A DNA stretch of 48,885 bases, taken from NCBI GenBank assembly GCA_026399515.1, contig JAPLQT010000052.1, positions 24,648 through 73,532 of the forward strand, read 5' to 3'. Numbering within the stretch: position 1 is the stretch's first letter; each line of letters starts with the position of its first letter. Below are positions 17,687 through 28,652 of the stretch, in pieces. The stretch comes from Pseudomonadota bacterium (GTDB taxonomy: Bacteria > Pseudomonadota > Gammaproteobacteria > Burkholderiales > Rhodocyclaceae). The position numbers were made by a program, and so were the translations under genes. Under the pieces are notes generated by a model, which was not told where the DNA came from, did no database searches, and saw only the letters and a list, made by a program, of their open reading frames with translations.

Positions 17687-18247
17687 CTGTCCACCCGTAC
17701 CGAACTTTCCGAATTTCTGGCCGGTGTCGAGCGGCGCGCCTTCAAGCAGGCGATGTTCGCCGTACACAATGAGGAACATGCGCTCGACATCGTTCAGGAC
17801 GCCATGCTGAAACTCGCCGAAAAATATGGCGACAAGCCGCTGGAGGAACTGCCAATGTTGTTCCAGCGCATTCTGCAAAACACCATCCGCGATTTTTATC
17901 GCCGGCAGAAGGTGCGCTCGCTGTGGACCACCCTGCTCTCCTCTTTTACCCCGGCCGATGACGAGGACGGGGATCCTCTTGAAACTTTACAGGCACATGA
18001 AGGGTCGAATATCCCGACACCGCATGGCAGCCTTGAGCAGTCGCAAGTGCTTGCCATAATTGAAAAAGAAATCGAGAAGCTGCCTCCGCGTCAACGCGAA
18101 GCCTTCCTCATGCGTTACTGGGAGGACATGGATATCGCCGAGACGGCTGCGGCGATGGGGTGTTCCGAAGGCAGCGTAAAAACGCACTGCTCACGCGCAA
18201 CCCACACGCTGGCGGCGGCGCTCAAGACTATAGGCATAGAATTATGA
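17687..18247 (+). CDS. RNA polymerase sigma factor (ECF-like), probable CTG start
   Basis: Region 2 contains FAVHNEEHALDIVQDAMLKLA and FQRILQNTIRDFYRRQKVR. Region 4 contains LPPRQREAFLMRYWEDMD and the helix-turn-helix AMGCSEGSVKTH. The first in-frame ATG is at 17753, but coding similarity clearly starts earlier (TELSEFLAGVERRAFKQA). A stop lies just upstream, and the only plausible start in between is CTG at 17687, six bases after GAGGA. That gives 186 residues. The gene overlaps the DUF3619 gene by ATGA, so the cluster is coupled. No anti-sigma factor of a known type is obvious. Confidence 0.85.
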   Translation: MSTRTELSEFLAGVERRAFKQAMFAVHNEEHALDIVQDAMLKLAEKYGDKPLEELPMLFQRILQNTIRDFYRRQKVRSLWTTLLSSFTPADDEDGDPLETLQAHEGSNIPTPHGSLEQSQVLAIIEKEIEKLPPRQREAFLMRYWEDMDIAETAAAMGCSEGSVKTHCSRATHTLAAALKTIGIEL

Positions 18248-18642
18248 ACCATCACCCTCACGACGAGCTGGAATTAGCCTACAAAATCAGGCATGTCCTT
18301 GATCATGGCACGGGCAACCTCGACCGGAACACCTGCGATAAGCTCCTGGCGGCCAGACAACAAGCGCTGTTGCACCAAAAACCGGCTATTGCCGGCTTGA
18401 GTTTGGCCGGGATCGGTCAGGTCGTTGGCGACGCCTTGTTGCCCCAGGTTCGAATGCTGGCCGCTCTGTTCGCCTTGGCTTGTGGCGTGGTTGGCACCTA
18501 TTACTGGAACAGCTTCCAGCAGGCAGCCGAATACGAGGAAATCGACAGCGCTCTGCTCGCCGACGATCTACCGATCAACGCTTATCTGGATCGCGGTTTC
18601 CACACATGGCTCGACCACTCCTCTCCATCGCCTTCGCAGTAA
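18244..18642 (+). CDS. DUF3619 family membrane protein
   Basis: The 132-residue protein has a cytoplasmic helical N-terminus (ELAYKIRHVLDHGTGNL), a membrane helix at about residues 74-93 and a short periplasmic tail ending in YLDRGFHTWL. It matches DUF3619, found next to this sigma factor in many Betaproteobacteria. The topology is that of a small anti-sigma or membrane adaptor, but no such activity is established. It starts inside the sigma factor stop (ATGA) and overlaps the next gene by 37 bases. Confidence 0.85.
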   Translation: MNHHPHDELELAYKIRHVLDHGTGNLDRNTCDKLLAARQQALLHQKPAIAGLSLAGIGQVVGDALLPQVRMLAALFALACGVVGTYYWNSFQQAAEYEEIDSALLADDLPINAYLDRGFHTWLDHSSPSPSQ

Positions 18643-19214
18643 CTCTGGCTCTGACGCTGGCGTCGTTCAATCCCGCCGGCGCCGCCATTATTCCCCCGCT
18701 GAAGCAGCCGAAGTGGGCCGAGCTCACGGCACAACAGCGCGAAGTCCTGGCCCCGCTGGCGGGTGAATGGGACAAACTCGAGTCCTATCGACGCAAGAAA
18801 TGGTTGGGCATAGCGCAGCACTACCCAACGCTGTCGGTCGAGGAACAGCAACGCCTCCAACGTCGCATGAAGGCCTGGGTCAATCTCTCGCCGGACGAGC
18901 GCAAGCGGGCACGAGAACAGTACAAAACCCTCCAAAAGGCACCGCCCGAGCAACGCCAGGCGGTCAAGCAAAAGTGGCAGGAATACGAGAGTCTGCCCGA
19001 CGCGGAAAAGCAGCGTCTTCAGCAAGATGCCAAACAAAAACCTCAGCCCAAGAGCGGCGCCAGCAAAGTCGTGAAAACCATCCCTGCGGGAATACCGAAG
19101 GCACCGGCCAAGGTGCCAGAGAGTCAGGCGACGCAGCCCGCTGTCCCGATCAGCGCACCAAATTCCACGCAGCCCGGTGCGCCACCCACGGCCAACAACG
19201 CGCCGAAGCAATGA
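18606..19214 (+). CDS. DUF3106 family exported protein
   Basis: A signal peptide (MARPLLSIAFAVTLALTLASF, cleavage near AGA-AII) precedes a charged helical repeat region with W-x-x-L and P-E-E/D-R motifs: LTAQQREVLAPLAGEWDKL, LSVEEQQRLQRRMKAWVNL, LSPDERKRAREQYKTLQ. These are typical of DUF3106. The last 60 residues are Pro/Ala rich. It is probably periplasmic. The start at 18606 lies inside the DUF3619 gene, suggesting coupling. Function unknown. Confidence 0.85.
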   Translation: MARPLLSIAFAVTLALTLASFNPAGAAIIPPLKQPKWAELTAQQREVLAPLAGEWDKLESYRRKKWLGIAQHYPTLSVEEQQRLQRRMKAWVNLSPDERKRAREQYKTLQKAPPEQRQAVKQKWQEYESLPDAEKQRLQQDAKQKPQPKSGASKVVKTIPAGIPKAPAKVPESQATQPAVPISAPNSTQPGAPPTANNAPKQ

Positions 19215-19218
19215 ATTC

Positions 19219-19656
19219 GTGCCCGGTTTGATCTTAGCCGCGCGACCAAACTCTCCCAGCATCGGCCGTCGCCTTGCGAGCATGCTTTACGAAAGCTTGT
19301 TGCTCCTCGGTGTGCTCTCCGTGACGTTCATGCTTCCGCATCTGGCCATAGGCCTTGCTTTGCAGACAACCCTGCCGGGCCTGCTGTTGTTAACACATCT
19401 ATTGTTGATATTGCTGGCGTATTTCCTCTGGTTCTGGCGACACGGAGGGCAAACGCTAGCCATGCAGACCTGGAAACTCAGGCTTGAGAGCGCCCTGACC
19501 GGTAACCGGATCACACTGCCGCAGGCAATGCTGCGCTTCGCACTGTGTTTCCCATCCTTGTTGTTTTTTGGCGCCGGTTTGATTTGGGCGCTGTTCGACC
19601 GTGACCGGCAGTTTCTTCACGACCGGCTGTCCGGTACGCGAATTGTAATCGTGTGA
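19219..19656 (+). CDS. RDD family membrane protein
   Basis: The protein of about 145 residues has three or four membrane helices and the RDD pattern: SIGRRLASMLYESLLLL at the first helix (Arg and an acidic residue), GGQTLAMQTWKLRL, then a final FDRDRQFLHDRLSGTRIV. I chose GTG at 19219, five bases after the DUF3106 stop; longer starts run into that gene. Function in the family is uncertain (transport or stress related). It is the last gene of the sigma-factor cluster and converges with lptG 12 bases away. Confidence 0.85.
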   Translation: MPGLILAARPNSPSIGRRLASMLYESLLLLGVLSVTFMLPHLAIGLALQTTLPGLLLLTHLLLILLAYFLWFWRHGGQTLAMQTWKLRLESALTGNRITLPQAMLRFALCFPSLLFFGAGLIWALFDRDRQFLHDRLSGTRIVIV

Positions 19657-19668
19657 GCGCCACCTGAT

Positions 19669-20748
19669 CTACCGCCGCTCCACCCACCACAGCATCCCGG
19701 CCGCCGCCATAAGAAACAATCCACTCGGCGTAATGGCGGAATAAAACGGCGTCCAGTTGTTGATCGCGCCGAGGCTGGAAAATAATCCATTCAGCATATG
19801 AAAGGTAATTCCCAGCATGATACCCGCGAACACCTTGAGGCTCACCGCGCCCTGACGACCCTGCATGTAGGCAAAGGGTAGCGCCAGCGCCATCATTACC
19901 AGCGCCGCCAGCGGATAAACCAGTTTCTTCCACAAGGCGATCGAGTATCTTTGGGCGCTCTGCTGGTTTTCTTCCAGATGCCGGACGTACTGAAAGAGAT
20001 CGACGAAGGACATGCGCTCGGGCACCACCATCAGAACCGAGAGAATGTTCGGGGTCAGCGCCGAATGCCAAATCAGCTCAGGCATCCTGCTCACCCGGGC
20101 GGCATCTCCTTCGAACACCGTCTGCATGACTACGCGAAGACGCCACTGGTCAGGCGACTGAAATTCACCTTCCTCGGCATCGCTGATCGATCGCAACTGG
20201 TGTTGCTTGTCGAACTCGTAGATTCGGACGCCGCGCAAACGGGTGTCTGGGAGCACGTCGCGCACATTGACGAAACTCATCTCGTCCTTGATCCAGAGGC
20301 CGGAACGAAATTCCTGTGCCACCATGGAACTCAAGGCCTTGAGGCGCAATTGCTGGGCGGCCTTTTCCGCCGGTGGCGCGACGAACTCACCGACGACAAA
20401 GGTCAGCGCTATGAAAGTCGTGCCAAGCTTCGCCAGCGACACTAGGAGGCTCGCCGTGGATAAGCCGGCGGTCCGCAGTACGATGATCTCGGAATGGTGG
20501 GCGAGGAGTGTCAGCGCGTATAAGGTGCCGATGAGTACGGCGATCGGAAACAACTCGTAGATGCGCCCCGGCACGCTCAGCAAGACGAAGCCGGCGGCAT
20601 GCTGCAACTGATATACTCCCTTGCCGATATCCTCGAACTCGTGGATCAGGTCGAAAAATGCAAATAGCATCAGGAAGGCCATTAGCACCAAGGCCGTGGC
20701 CGCATAAATCTCACGAGCCAGATATCGCTCATAGACTTTCAGCCCCAT
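19669..20748 (-). CDS. lptG: LPS export ABC transporter permease LptG
   Basis: With LptF it forms the membrane part of the LptB2FG transporter, which extracts LPS from the inner membrane and pushes it along the LptC-A-D bridge. It has the YjgP/YjgQ fold: MGLKVYERYLAREI at the N-terminus, three membrane helices, a periplasmic beta-jellyroll (about residues 130-265) and three C-terminal helices ending before WWVERR. The start at 20748 lies ten bases inside lptF, so the two are coupled. Length (about 359) is normal. Confidence 0.93.
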   Translation of the reverse strand: MGLKVYERYLAREIYAATALVLMAFLMLFAFFDLIHEFEDIGKGVYQLQHAAGFVLLSVPGRIYELFPIAVLIGTLYALTLLAHHSEIIVLRTAGLSTASLLVSLAKLGTTFIALTFVVGEFVAPPAEKAAQQLRLKALSSMVAQEFRSGLWIKDEMSFVNVRDVLPDTRLRGVRIYEFDKQHQLRSISDAEEGEFQSPDQWRLRVVMQTVFEGDAARVSRMPELIWHSALTPNILSVLMVVPERMSFVDLFQYVRHLEENQQSAQRYSIALWKKLVYPLAALVMMALALPFAYMQGRQGAVSLKVFAGIMLGITFHMLNGLFSSLGAINNWTPFYSAITPSGLFLMAAAGMLWWVERR

Positions 20749-21818
20749 AGCCGAACCCAGGAGAAGACAATCAGCCGGCGCGAAAACAACAACAACAGAA
20801 ACACGAACATCACGACGTGCACCAGCCACACACCGATCTCGAAGCTAAGCCGGCCTTGGGCCACCCAGGCCTGACTCACGCTGATCAAATTGCTGTAGAT
20901 CATGTAAGTCAACACGGCAAAAATCAGGTTGTTGGTTCGCCCGGCTCGAGGGTTGACAAAAGACAAGGGAATTGCCAACAAAGCCAGATTGAGCGCTGCC
21001 AAGGGAATTCCGACGCGCCATAGCAACTCACCCATGTTCGGGCCGCTCGGAGTAGCAATCAACTGTAGCAGCGTCAAGTTCTTCGGCGTGGATTCGATAC
21101 CCTGGGCCTCGCGCGTCTCGACTCGTACGGCATACTGTCTAAACTCCATGACACGATAATCCGCCTGCCCTGGCATGCCTTCATAGCGACGACCGTTCTC
21201 CAGTACCAGGAAACGATCTCCGTTGGGCATGTTTTCCTGGTGTCCCTGCGCCGCAGCCATCACACCAAGCCTGCCATGCTGCACCGAACTGATAAAAACA
21301 TTCCGTACCAGCGCCTCGTTACCGGCCACTGCCTCGACGAAAAACACCCTGTCGGCCGACGAAGACTCCTTGAACGCACCGGGAGCGACTCGCGAGACAT
21401 CATCGCGGTTATCCATCTTGAGCCGATACTCGGCGCTTTTCGACAGGGCCCAGGGCGAGAGGAATAATGCCAGTACGCTGATCGTCGCCACCATCGGCAA
21501 GGCAAAGGTCAGCACCGGTCTCACCCAGGCGGTCAGCGACATCCCGCAGGAAAACCACACCAGCATCTCGGAATCCCTGTAGGAGCGCGATAAAGACAAC
21601 AACACCGCGATAAACAGCGTCAGCGACAGCAGGACTGGCAAATAATTCAGTGCGCTAAACCCCAGCAAAGCGACTACCGCTTCGGAAGCCAGTGTTCCAC
21701 CTGCAGCTTGACCAAGGAGGCGAATCAGCTGCGTAGTCAACATGATCGCAAACAACGCAACAAAGACCGCAATAGCGGTGTTGCCGAATTCGCGCAGGGC
21801 CGCGCGTTGGAAAATCAT
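20739..21818 (-). CDS. lptF: LPS export ABC transporter permease LptF
   Basis: Partner of LptG in LPS extraction. MIFQRAALREFGNTAIAVFV marks the conserved N-terminus, and the start at 21818 is chosen for it; the frame runs open further to 22040 through the pepA promoter region. It has six membrane helices with a periplasmic jellyroll between about residues 125 and 260, and a PRAGRTNNLIFAVLTYMIY segment in the C-terminal half. It is divergent from pepA. Confidence 0.93.
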   Translation of the reverse strand: MIFQRAALREFGNTAIAVFVALFAIMLTTQLIRLLGQAAGGTLASEAVVALLGFSALNYLPVLLSLTLFIAVLLSLSRSYRDSEMLVWFSCGMSLTAWVRPVLTFALPMVATISVLALFLSPWALSKSAEYRLKMDNRDDVSRVAPGAFKESSSADRVFFVEAVAGNEALVRNVFISSVQHGRLGVMAAAQGHQENMPNGDRFLVLENGRRYEGMPGQADYRVMEFRQYAVRVETREAQGIESTPKNLTLLQLIATPSGPNMGELLWRVGIPLAALNLALLAIPLSFVNPRAGRTNNLIFAVLTYMIYSNLISVSQAWVAQGRLSFEIGVWLVHVVMFVFLLLLFSRRLIVFSWVRLWG

Positions 21819-21825
21819 CTTGGTT

Positions 21826-21855
21826 TTGACTTTAGGCAATGAATTTGGGGATAAT
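21826..21855 (+). promoter_or_regulatory. Sigma-70 promoter of pepA
   Basis: TTGACT at 21826-21831 and GATAAT at 21850-21855 are separated by 18 bases. This predicts a start near 21862 and a leader of about 57 bases before the GTG start of pepA. The promoter overlaps the region just upstream of the lptF start on the other strand. Confidence 0.6.
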
Positions 21856-21918
21856 CGAAAAAGTCGCCGGTTTTCGCTAGAGAGAACGGCCTTCCCAAAC
21901 CTTTGCAAGGAGCAATAA

Positions 21919-23418
21919 GTGGAATTTAGCATAAAAAGCGGTAGCCCGGAAAAGCAGCGCACCGCTTGTGTCGTCGTTGGCGTGTTCGAGCCGCGCAAAC
22001 TTTCGGTGCCCGGTGAGATCCTCAACTCGGCATCGGACAACTATATTTCCGACCTGCTCCGCCGCGGCGACATGGAAGGCAAATCAGGCACCACACTGCT
22101 GTTGCACAACGTGCCGGGAACGCTAAGCGACCGCGTGCTGCTGATCGGTTTGGGCAAGGAGAAGGATTTCCGGGAAAAGGAATTTCGCGACTCGATTGCA
22201 ACTACGGTGCGCGTCCTCAACGAAACCGGCGCATTCGACGCCACACTGACATTGACCGAACTGCCGGTGAAAAAACGTGACATGTCCTGGCGTATCCGCC
22301 AGACGGCACTGATGGCATTCGAGGCGCTCTATCGATTCGACCGTTTCAAATCAAAAAAGGACGAAGTACGCCGGCCGTTGCGCAAATTGACCCTATCGGT
22401 GGAAAGCCGCACCGACTTGTCCGCCGCGGAAAAAGCTTTATCCCAGGGGATGGCCATCGCCGCCGGCATGAATCTGGCAAAAGATCTTGGCAACCTGCCG
22501 GGAAACGTGTGCACGCCGACTTATCTCGCGGGCCAGGCATTGGAGTTGCGCAAGCAGAATGGTCTCAAGGTCGAGGTACTGGAACGTGCCGATATGGAAA
22601 AGCTCGGCATGGGTTCATTGCTTTCGGTGACACGCGGTTCACACCAGCCGCCCAAGTTCATTGTCCTGAGCCATAACGGAGGGAAGAAAGGCGACAAGCC
22701 GGTCGTACTGGTCGGCAAAGGGGTCACCTTCGACAGCGGCGGTATTTCGCTGAAACCCGGTCCCGAAATGGACGAGATGAAGTACGACATGTCCGGCGCC
22801 GCGAGTGTGCTCGGCACGATGAAAGCCATCTCCGAGCTGGCGCTTCCGTCCAATGTAATCGGTCTCATCCCGACTGTGGAAAATATGCCCGGCGGCAATG
22901 CCAGCCGCCCCGGCGATATCGTCACCTCGATGTCCGGCCAGACGATAGAAATTCTCAACACCGATGCCGAGGGACGCTTGATTCTCTGCGACGCGTTGAC
23001 CTATGCGGAACGCTTCGAACCGGCGTGCGTGATCGATATTGCCACGCTCACCGGGGCCTGCGTAATCGCCCTGGGCCATGTCGCCAGCGGCATGTTCGCC
23101 AACGACGATGGACTCGCCCGCGACCTCCTGAACGCCGGACAGAATGCCTATGACCGGGCTTGGCGCCTGCCGCTGTGGGACGATTACCAAGAGCAGCTGA
23201 AAAGTCCCTTCGCCGACATGGCCAACATCGGCGGACGGGCCGCCGGCACCATCACCGCCGCATGTTTCCTGTCGCGCTTCGCCAAGAAATACGACTGGGC
23301 CCACCTCGATGTCGCTGGTACCGCCTGGAAATCAGGCGAGAAGAAGGGTTCCACTGGCCGCCCGGTGCCGTTGCTCACGCACTTTCTCCTGGCACGCAGC
23401 GGAGTCCAGGTCGAATAA
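21919..23418 (+). CDS. pepA: Leucyl aminopeptidase (M17 family)
   Basis: Cytosolic hexameric dimetal exopeptidase. The C-terminal catalytic domain contains [17 protein letters not shown] (metal-binding Lys and Asp) and the signature [14 protein letters not shown]. The N-terminal macro-like domain (about residues 1-160) is present. GTG at 21919 is preceded by AAGGAG at good spacing. Length (499) is normal. PepA in some bacteria also binds DNA for site-specific recombination; nothing here tests that. holC follows with no gap. Confidence 0.96.
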   Translation: MEFSIKSGSPEKQRTACVVVGVFEPRKLSVPGEILNSASDNYISDLLRRGDMEGKSGTTLLLHNVPGTLSDRVLLIGLGKEKDFREKEFRDSIATTVRVLNETGAFDATLTLTELPVKKRDMSWRIRQTALMAFEALYRFDRFKSKKDEVRRPLRKLTLSVESRTDLSAAEKALSQGMAIAAGMNLAKDLGNLPGNVCTPTYLAGQALELRKQNGLKVEVLERADMEKLGMGSLLSVTRGSHQPPKFIVLSHNGGKKGDKPVVLVGKGVTFDSGGISLKPGPEMDEMKYDMSGAASVLGTMKAISELALPSNVIGLIPTVENMPGGNASRPGDIVTSMSGQTIEILNTDAEGRLILCDALTYAERFEPACVIDIATLTGACVIALGHVASGMFANDDGLARDLLNAGQNAYDRAWRLPLWDDYQEQLKSPFADMANIGGRAAGTITAACFLSRFAKKYDWAHLDVAGTAWKSGEKKGSTGRPVPLLTHFLLARSGVQVE

Positions 23419-23865
23419 ATGACCAAAGTGCTTTTCTGTCATGGCGCGCCGGACCGTCTGCAAGCCGCCGCTGCGTGGCTGATGCAATACGGCCGACAGC
23501 AGGACTTGTCCGGTGCAACCAAGGCCACCCTGGTCTACGCGCCGGAAGCGGAAATGTCCGAACGTTTCGACCGATTGCTGTGGACACAATCGGCGACCGG
23601 CTTCTTGCCTCATTGCCGAGCCGATTCGCCTCTCGCCGCCGAGACCCCGGTGCTGATCACCGGCAACCTCGACGGCGTGCCATATCATGAGAAGCTGCTC
23701 AATCTCAGCAACGAACTTCCACCCGGTTTCAGCCGCTTCGAGAACCTGGTGGAGGTCGTCAGCGAGGACGATGCGGTGCGCCTGCCGGCACGAGAGCGCG
23801 TCAAGTTCTATCGCGATCGCGGCTACGAAATCCAGTTCCGCGACCTGGGCAAGGAACCGCTGTGA
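23419..23865 (+). CDS. holC: DNA polymerase III chi subunit
   Basis: Clamp-loader accessory subunit linking the polymerase to single-strand-binding protein. The 148-residue protein has the chi pattern: VLFCHGAPDRLQAAAAWL at the start, VYAPEAEMSERFDRLLWT in the middle, then TPVLITGNLDG and a FSRFENLVEVVSEDD segment. It starts directly after the pepA stop, as pepA-holC commonly does, and overlaps the next gene by GTGA. Confidence 0.93.
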   Translation: MTKVLFCHGAPDRLQAAAAWLMQYGRQQDLSGATKATLVYAPEAEMSERFDRLLWTQSATGFLPHCRADSPLAAETPVLITGNLDGVPYHEKLLNLSNELPPGFSRFENLVEVVSEDDAVRLPARERVKFYRDRGYEIQFRDLGKEPL

Positions 23866-24344
23866 GCAGTAAGTTGTTTGACCAGGCGGATGCACTGATG
23901 CGCCGGCGCAGCTTCGTCGCAGGCACCAAAGCCGAGCGGGCCGAACCTGAGTGGCGAGCCGAGGTCGCCGATGACTGCGCGAGCGACGACGTGCCGGTGC
24001 TGACCGATGTAGTGAATGACGACCTTGTCGCGCAAGGTTCGCAGACTCCAGGCGGCGAAACAGACAGTACGGAATCCGAAGCCAACATCGCATTGAGGAT
24101 CGAGCTGGCCTTGCGCCAGCGACTCAGCCAGTTGCTGATGGATCGCCAGGCTTTGCTCGCCCAGGAAATCGAAGCCTGGCTGGACGAGCAAATGCCGCAA
24201 CTGGTGATACGGGCCATGGACGGCATCACCGATCATCTGGTTGCCCTGCTTGCCAATCGCGCCAAGGACGAATTGCTGCCGCGGCTCGAGGCTGCCTTGA
24301 AACCGCCCGATGCGACCGAGACCGACGCCGATAGGGCAGCTTAG
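23862..24344 (+). CDS. Hypothetical protein between holC and valS
   Basis: A 160-residue acidic protein starts at GTG 23862, overlapping the holC stop (GTGA). The N-terminus (LFDQADALMRRRSFVAG) and a C-terminal helical segment (IELALRQRLSQLLMDRQALL) look conserved in style, joined by a low-complexity acidic linker. No enzyme motif or membrane segment. Position suggests a replication-associated or neutral passenger gene of the holC-valS locus. Function unknown. Confidence 0.75.
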   Translation: MSSKLFDQADALMRRRSFVAGTKAERAEPEWRAEVADDCASDDVPVLTDVVNDDLVAQGSQTPGGETDSTESEANIALRIELALRQRLSQLLMDRQALLAQEIEAWLDEQMPQLVIRAMDGITDHLVALLANRAKDELLPRLEAALKPPDATETDADRAA

Positions 24345-24358
24345 TCCTAGCGCTCCGG

Positions 24359-24387
24359 TATAATTCGCGCCTTACTTTGCGCGAATT
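24359..24387 (+). promoter_or_regulatory. valS -10 element and leader hairpin
   Basis: TATAAT at 24359-24364 is a perfect -10 box; no good -35 is seen. AATTCGCGC at 24362-24370 and GCGCGAATT at 24379-24387 form a perfect 9-bp inverted repeat with an 8-base loop, followed by TT, ending 13 bases before the valS ATG. If transcription starts near 24371, only the right arm is in the RNA, so the repeat may instead be a terminator of the upstream operon or an operator. Confidence 0.45.
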
Positions 24388-24400
24388 TTCACCCTCATAG

Positions 24401-27211
<2,811 letters not shown>

Positions 27212-27455
27212 TGAAGCGGCGTTCCCATGCCACCGTTCTTGATGATTTGTTAAGACCGCCGGCATCGAGAACTCGGGAACACACCGTTCATCCAAGACCC
27301 CCGGTCACCGCCCTCTCAAGAGCCGCAACTGGCGCATTTACTTAACTGCAATCAAACTGTTATGACAAATGTCAGGAGTTTTTTCTGAATGCTTGTGTTT
27401 TCCTGAGAATAGCTTATGTGCGTTTTTTGACTATATTCTTTCAAAAAATGGGTGG
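27212..27455. other. Gene-free stretch downstream of valS
   Basis: Part of a 326-base gap (27212-27537). No ORF is convincing. It holds an interrupted inverted repeat just after valS (GTTCCC at 27221 with GGGAAC at 27275; ATGCC at 27227 with GGCAT at 27261), which may act at the valS mRNA end. At 27363-27374 is a perfect palindrome, TGACA-AA-TGTCA, about 90 bases upstream of the lipoprotein promoter -10 box, which could be a regulator site. Base composition turns AT-rich from about 27340. Confidence 0.5.
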
Positions 27456-27491
27456 TATAATTTGCAATTGATCGGGGTAGAATTCGATCAA
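27456..27491 (+). promoter_or_regulatory. Extended -10 promoter and 5' hairpin of the Ala/Pro lipoprotein gene
   Basis: TGGTATAAT places a perfect TATAAT at 27456-27461 with the TG of an extended -10; no matching -35 is evident. TTGATCG at 27468-27474 and CGATCAA at 27485-27491 form a 7-bp inverted repeat that would sit at the very 5' end of the transcript. Such a hairpin can protect an mRNA from decay. The leader is about 70 bases, with AAAGG before the ATG. Confidence 0.55.
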
Positions 27492-27537
27492 ACAAATTTT
27501 TCCTTTCTCTCCTCCTCATATAAAAGGCAATCTTAAA

Positions 27538-27780
27538 ATGAAACAGTCTATCCTCGTTGCTGCGCTCGTCGCCCTGGCCGTTACTGCCTGCGGCAAGAAA
27601 GAAGAAGCCAAACCCGCCCCGGCTCCGGCCCCGGTTGCTGCTCCCGCCCCGGCACCTGCTGCCCCGGCTGATGCCGCCAAGCCTGCCGACGCTGCTGCCC
27701 CCGCTGCCGCTCCGGCCGCTGGCGCCGCTCCTGCTGCCGCTCCGGCCGCTGAGCCGAAGAAAGAAGAGCCGAAGAAGTAA
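27538..27780 (+). CDS. Small Ala/Pro-rich lipoprotein
   Basis: The 80-residue protein starts MKQSILVAALVALAVTAC, with a lipobox VTAC and Cys18 as the lipidation site. The mature part is low complexity: KKEE, a run of Ala/Pro repeats, then a KKEEPKK tail. It is likely an abundant extended envelope lipoprotein, given the strong isolated promoter and perfect terminator. The gene is monocistronic. Function unknown; no domain. Confidence 0.8.
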   Translation: MKQSILVAALVALAVTACGKKEEAKPAPAPAPVAAPAPAPAAPADAAKPADAAAPAAAPAAGAAPAAAPAAEPKKEEPKK

Positions 27781-27794
27781 TCGGTTCTTACTTC

Positions 27795-27824
27795 AAAAAA
27801 GCCAGCTTTCGAGCTGGCTTTTTT
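27795..27824 (+). terminator. Intrinsic terminator, probably bidirectional
   Basis: GCCAGCTTTCGAGCTGGC is a strong GC-rich hairpin flanked by six A on the left and six T on the right. It ends the lipoprotein transcript 14 bases after its stop. Because of the A-run it also works as a terminator for the convergent metallo-hydrolase gene, which ends at 27843. Confidence 0.92.
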
Positions 27825-27842
27825 GTCTGTGTCTCACGGGTT

Positions 27843-28643
27843 TCATTTCAATTCGCGCCAGGAAAAACCGCTTTCCTGGGACGCCACGCCTATCCATTCG
27901 GTATTACACCCCAGCGCAGTTGCCAGGGCCGCACGGGCCAGTTCCGAAGTATTGTTTTGCAGGCTCAAATGGGCAGCAACAAGATGTTGTAACCGTGAAC
28001 AGTCGATCGCGCCGAGCAAAGCAGCGGTCGCTCGATTGTCGAGATGTCCGAAACGGCCACCGATGCGTTGTTTCAACATCCAAGGGTAGCTACCCCCGGC
28101 TAACATCTCGATGTCATGATTGCATTCGAGCACCAGTGCGTCGCATCCATCGAGCATGTTGACGATGTGCGGAGTGATACTGCCTGTATCGGTAAGTACC
28201 CCGAGCCTGTGTCGTCCATCGGAAAACACAAACTGAACCGGCTCCCGTGCATCATGGGGTACCGGGAAAGGATGAATTTCCAGCTTGCCGACGACAAACG
28301 GGCGATGGCTGTCGATCATGACGAGCCTGGGCAATTTGCCATGATTGCCGGGCATCCCCGCCAGCGTACCGTGGGTAAGGTAGACAGCCAGGTCGTGACG
28401 TTGCGCGGCTTTGAAGACACCGGCGCCGTGGTCGCTGTGTTCGTGAGTGACCAGGATTGCGTCGAAATCGTCGAGGATCAGATCAAGGCGCGACAAACGA
28501 GTCGCCAGTTCGCGCGGACCAAAGCCACAGTCCAGCAGCACGCGGGTGGCATCCGTTCCCGGATTCGACTCGGACGCTGCTTCAATGACCATTGCATTGC
28601 CGCTGCTGCCGCTGCCGAGCGAGGCAAAGCGCAAACCCGTCAT
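27843..28643 (-). CDS. MBL-fold metallo-hydrolase (WalJ/YycJ-like)
   Basis: The 266-residue protein carries the metallo-beta-lactamase signature THEHSDH (His67, His69, Asp71, His72) after an N-terminal FASLGSGSSGNA typical of YycJ/WalJ-like phosphodiesterases. LTDTGSITPHI and ECNHDIEML supply further metal-site segments. The family is thought to act on nucleic acids (5'-exonuclease or related). It is the last gene of the rfb run, nine bases after rfbD. Role here unknown. Confidence 0.88.
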   Translation of the reverse strand: MTGLRFASLGSGSSGNAMVIEAASESNPGTDATRVLLDCGFGPRELATRLSRLDLILDDFDAILVTHEHSDHGAGVFKAAQRHDLAVYLTHGTLAGMPGNHGKLPRLVMIDSHRPFVVGKLEIHPFPVPHDAREPVQFVFSDGRHRLGVLTDTGSITPHIVNMLDGCDALVLECNHDIEMLAGGSYPWMLKQRIGGRFGHLDNRATAALLGAIDCSRLQHLVAAHLSLQNNTSELARAALATALGCNTEWIGVASQESGFSWRELK

Positions 28644-28652
28644 TCGACTATG

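Noticed and set aside
16639-17772. 377-codon plus-strand frame opposite ilvI
   Set aside because: Shadow of the acetolactate synthase gene in GC-rich DNA; it runs into the sigma factor region without similarity.
27600-27780. Ala/Pro repeat region as a tandem DNA repeat or CRISPR-like array
   Set aside because: The repeats are short codon-level runs inside a lipoprotein gene, with no spacer structure.
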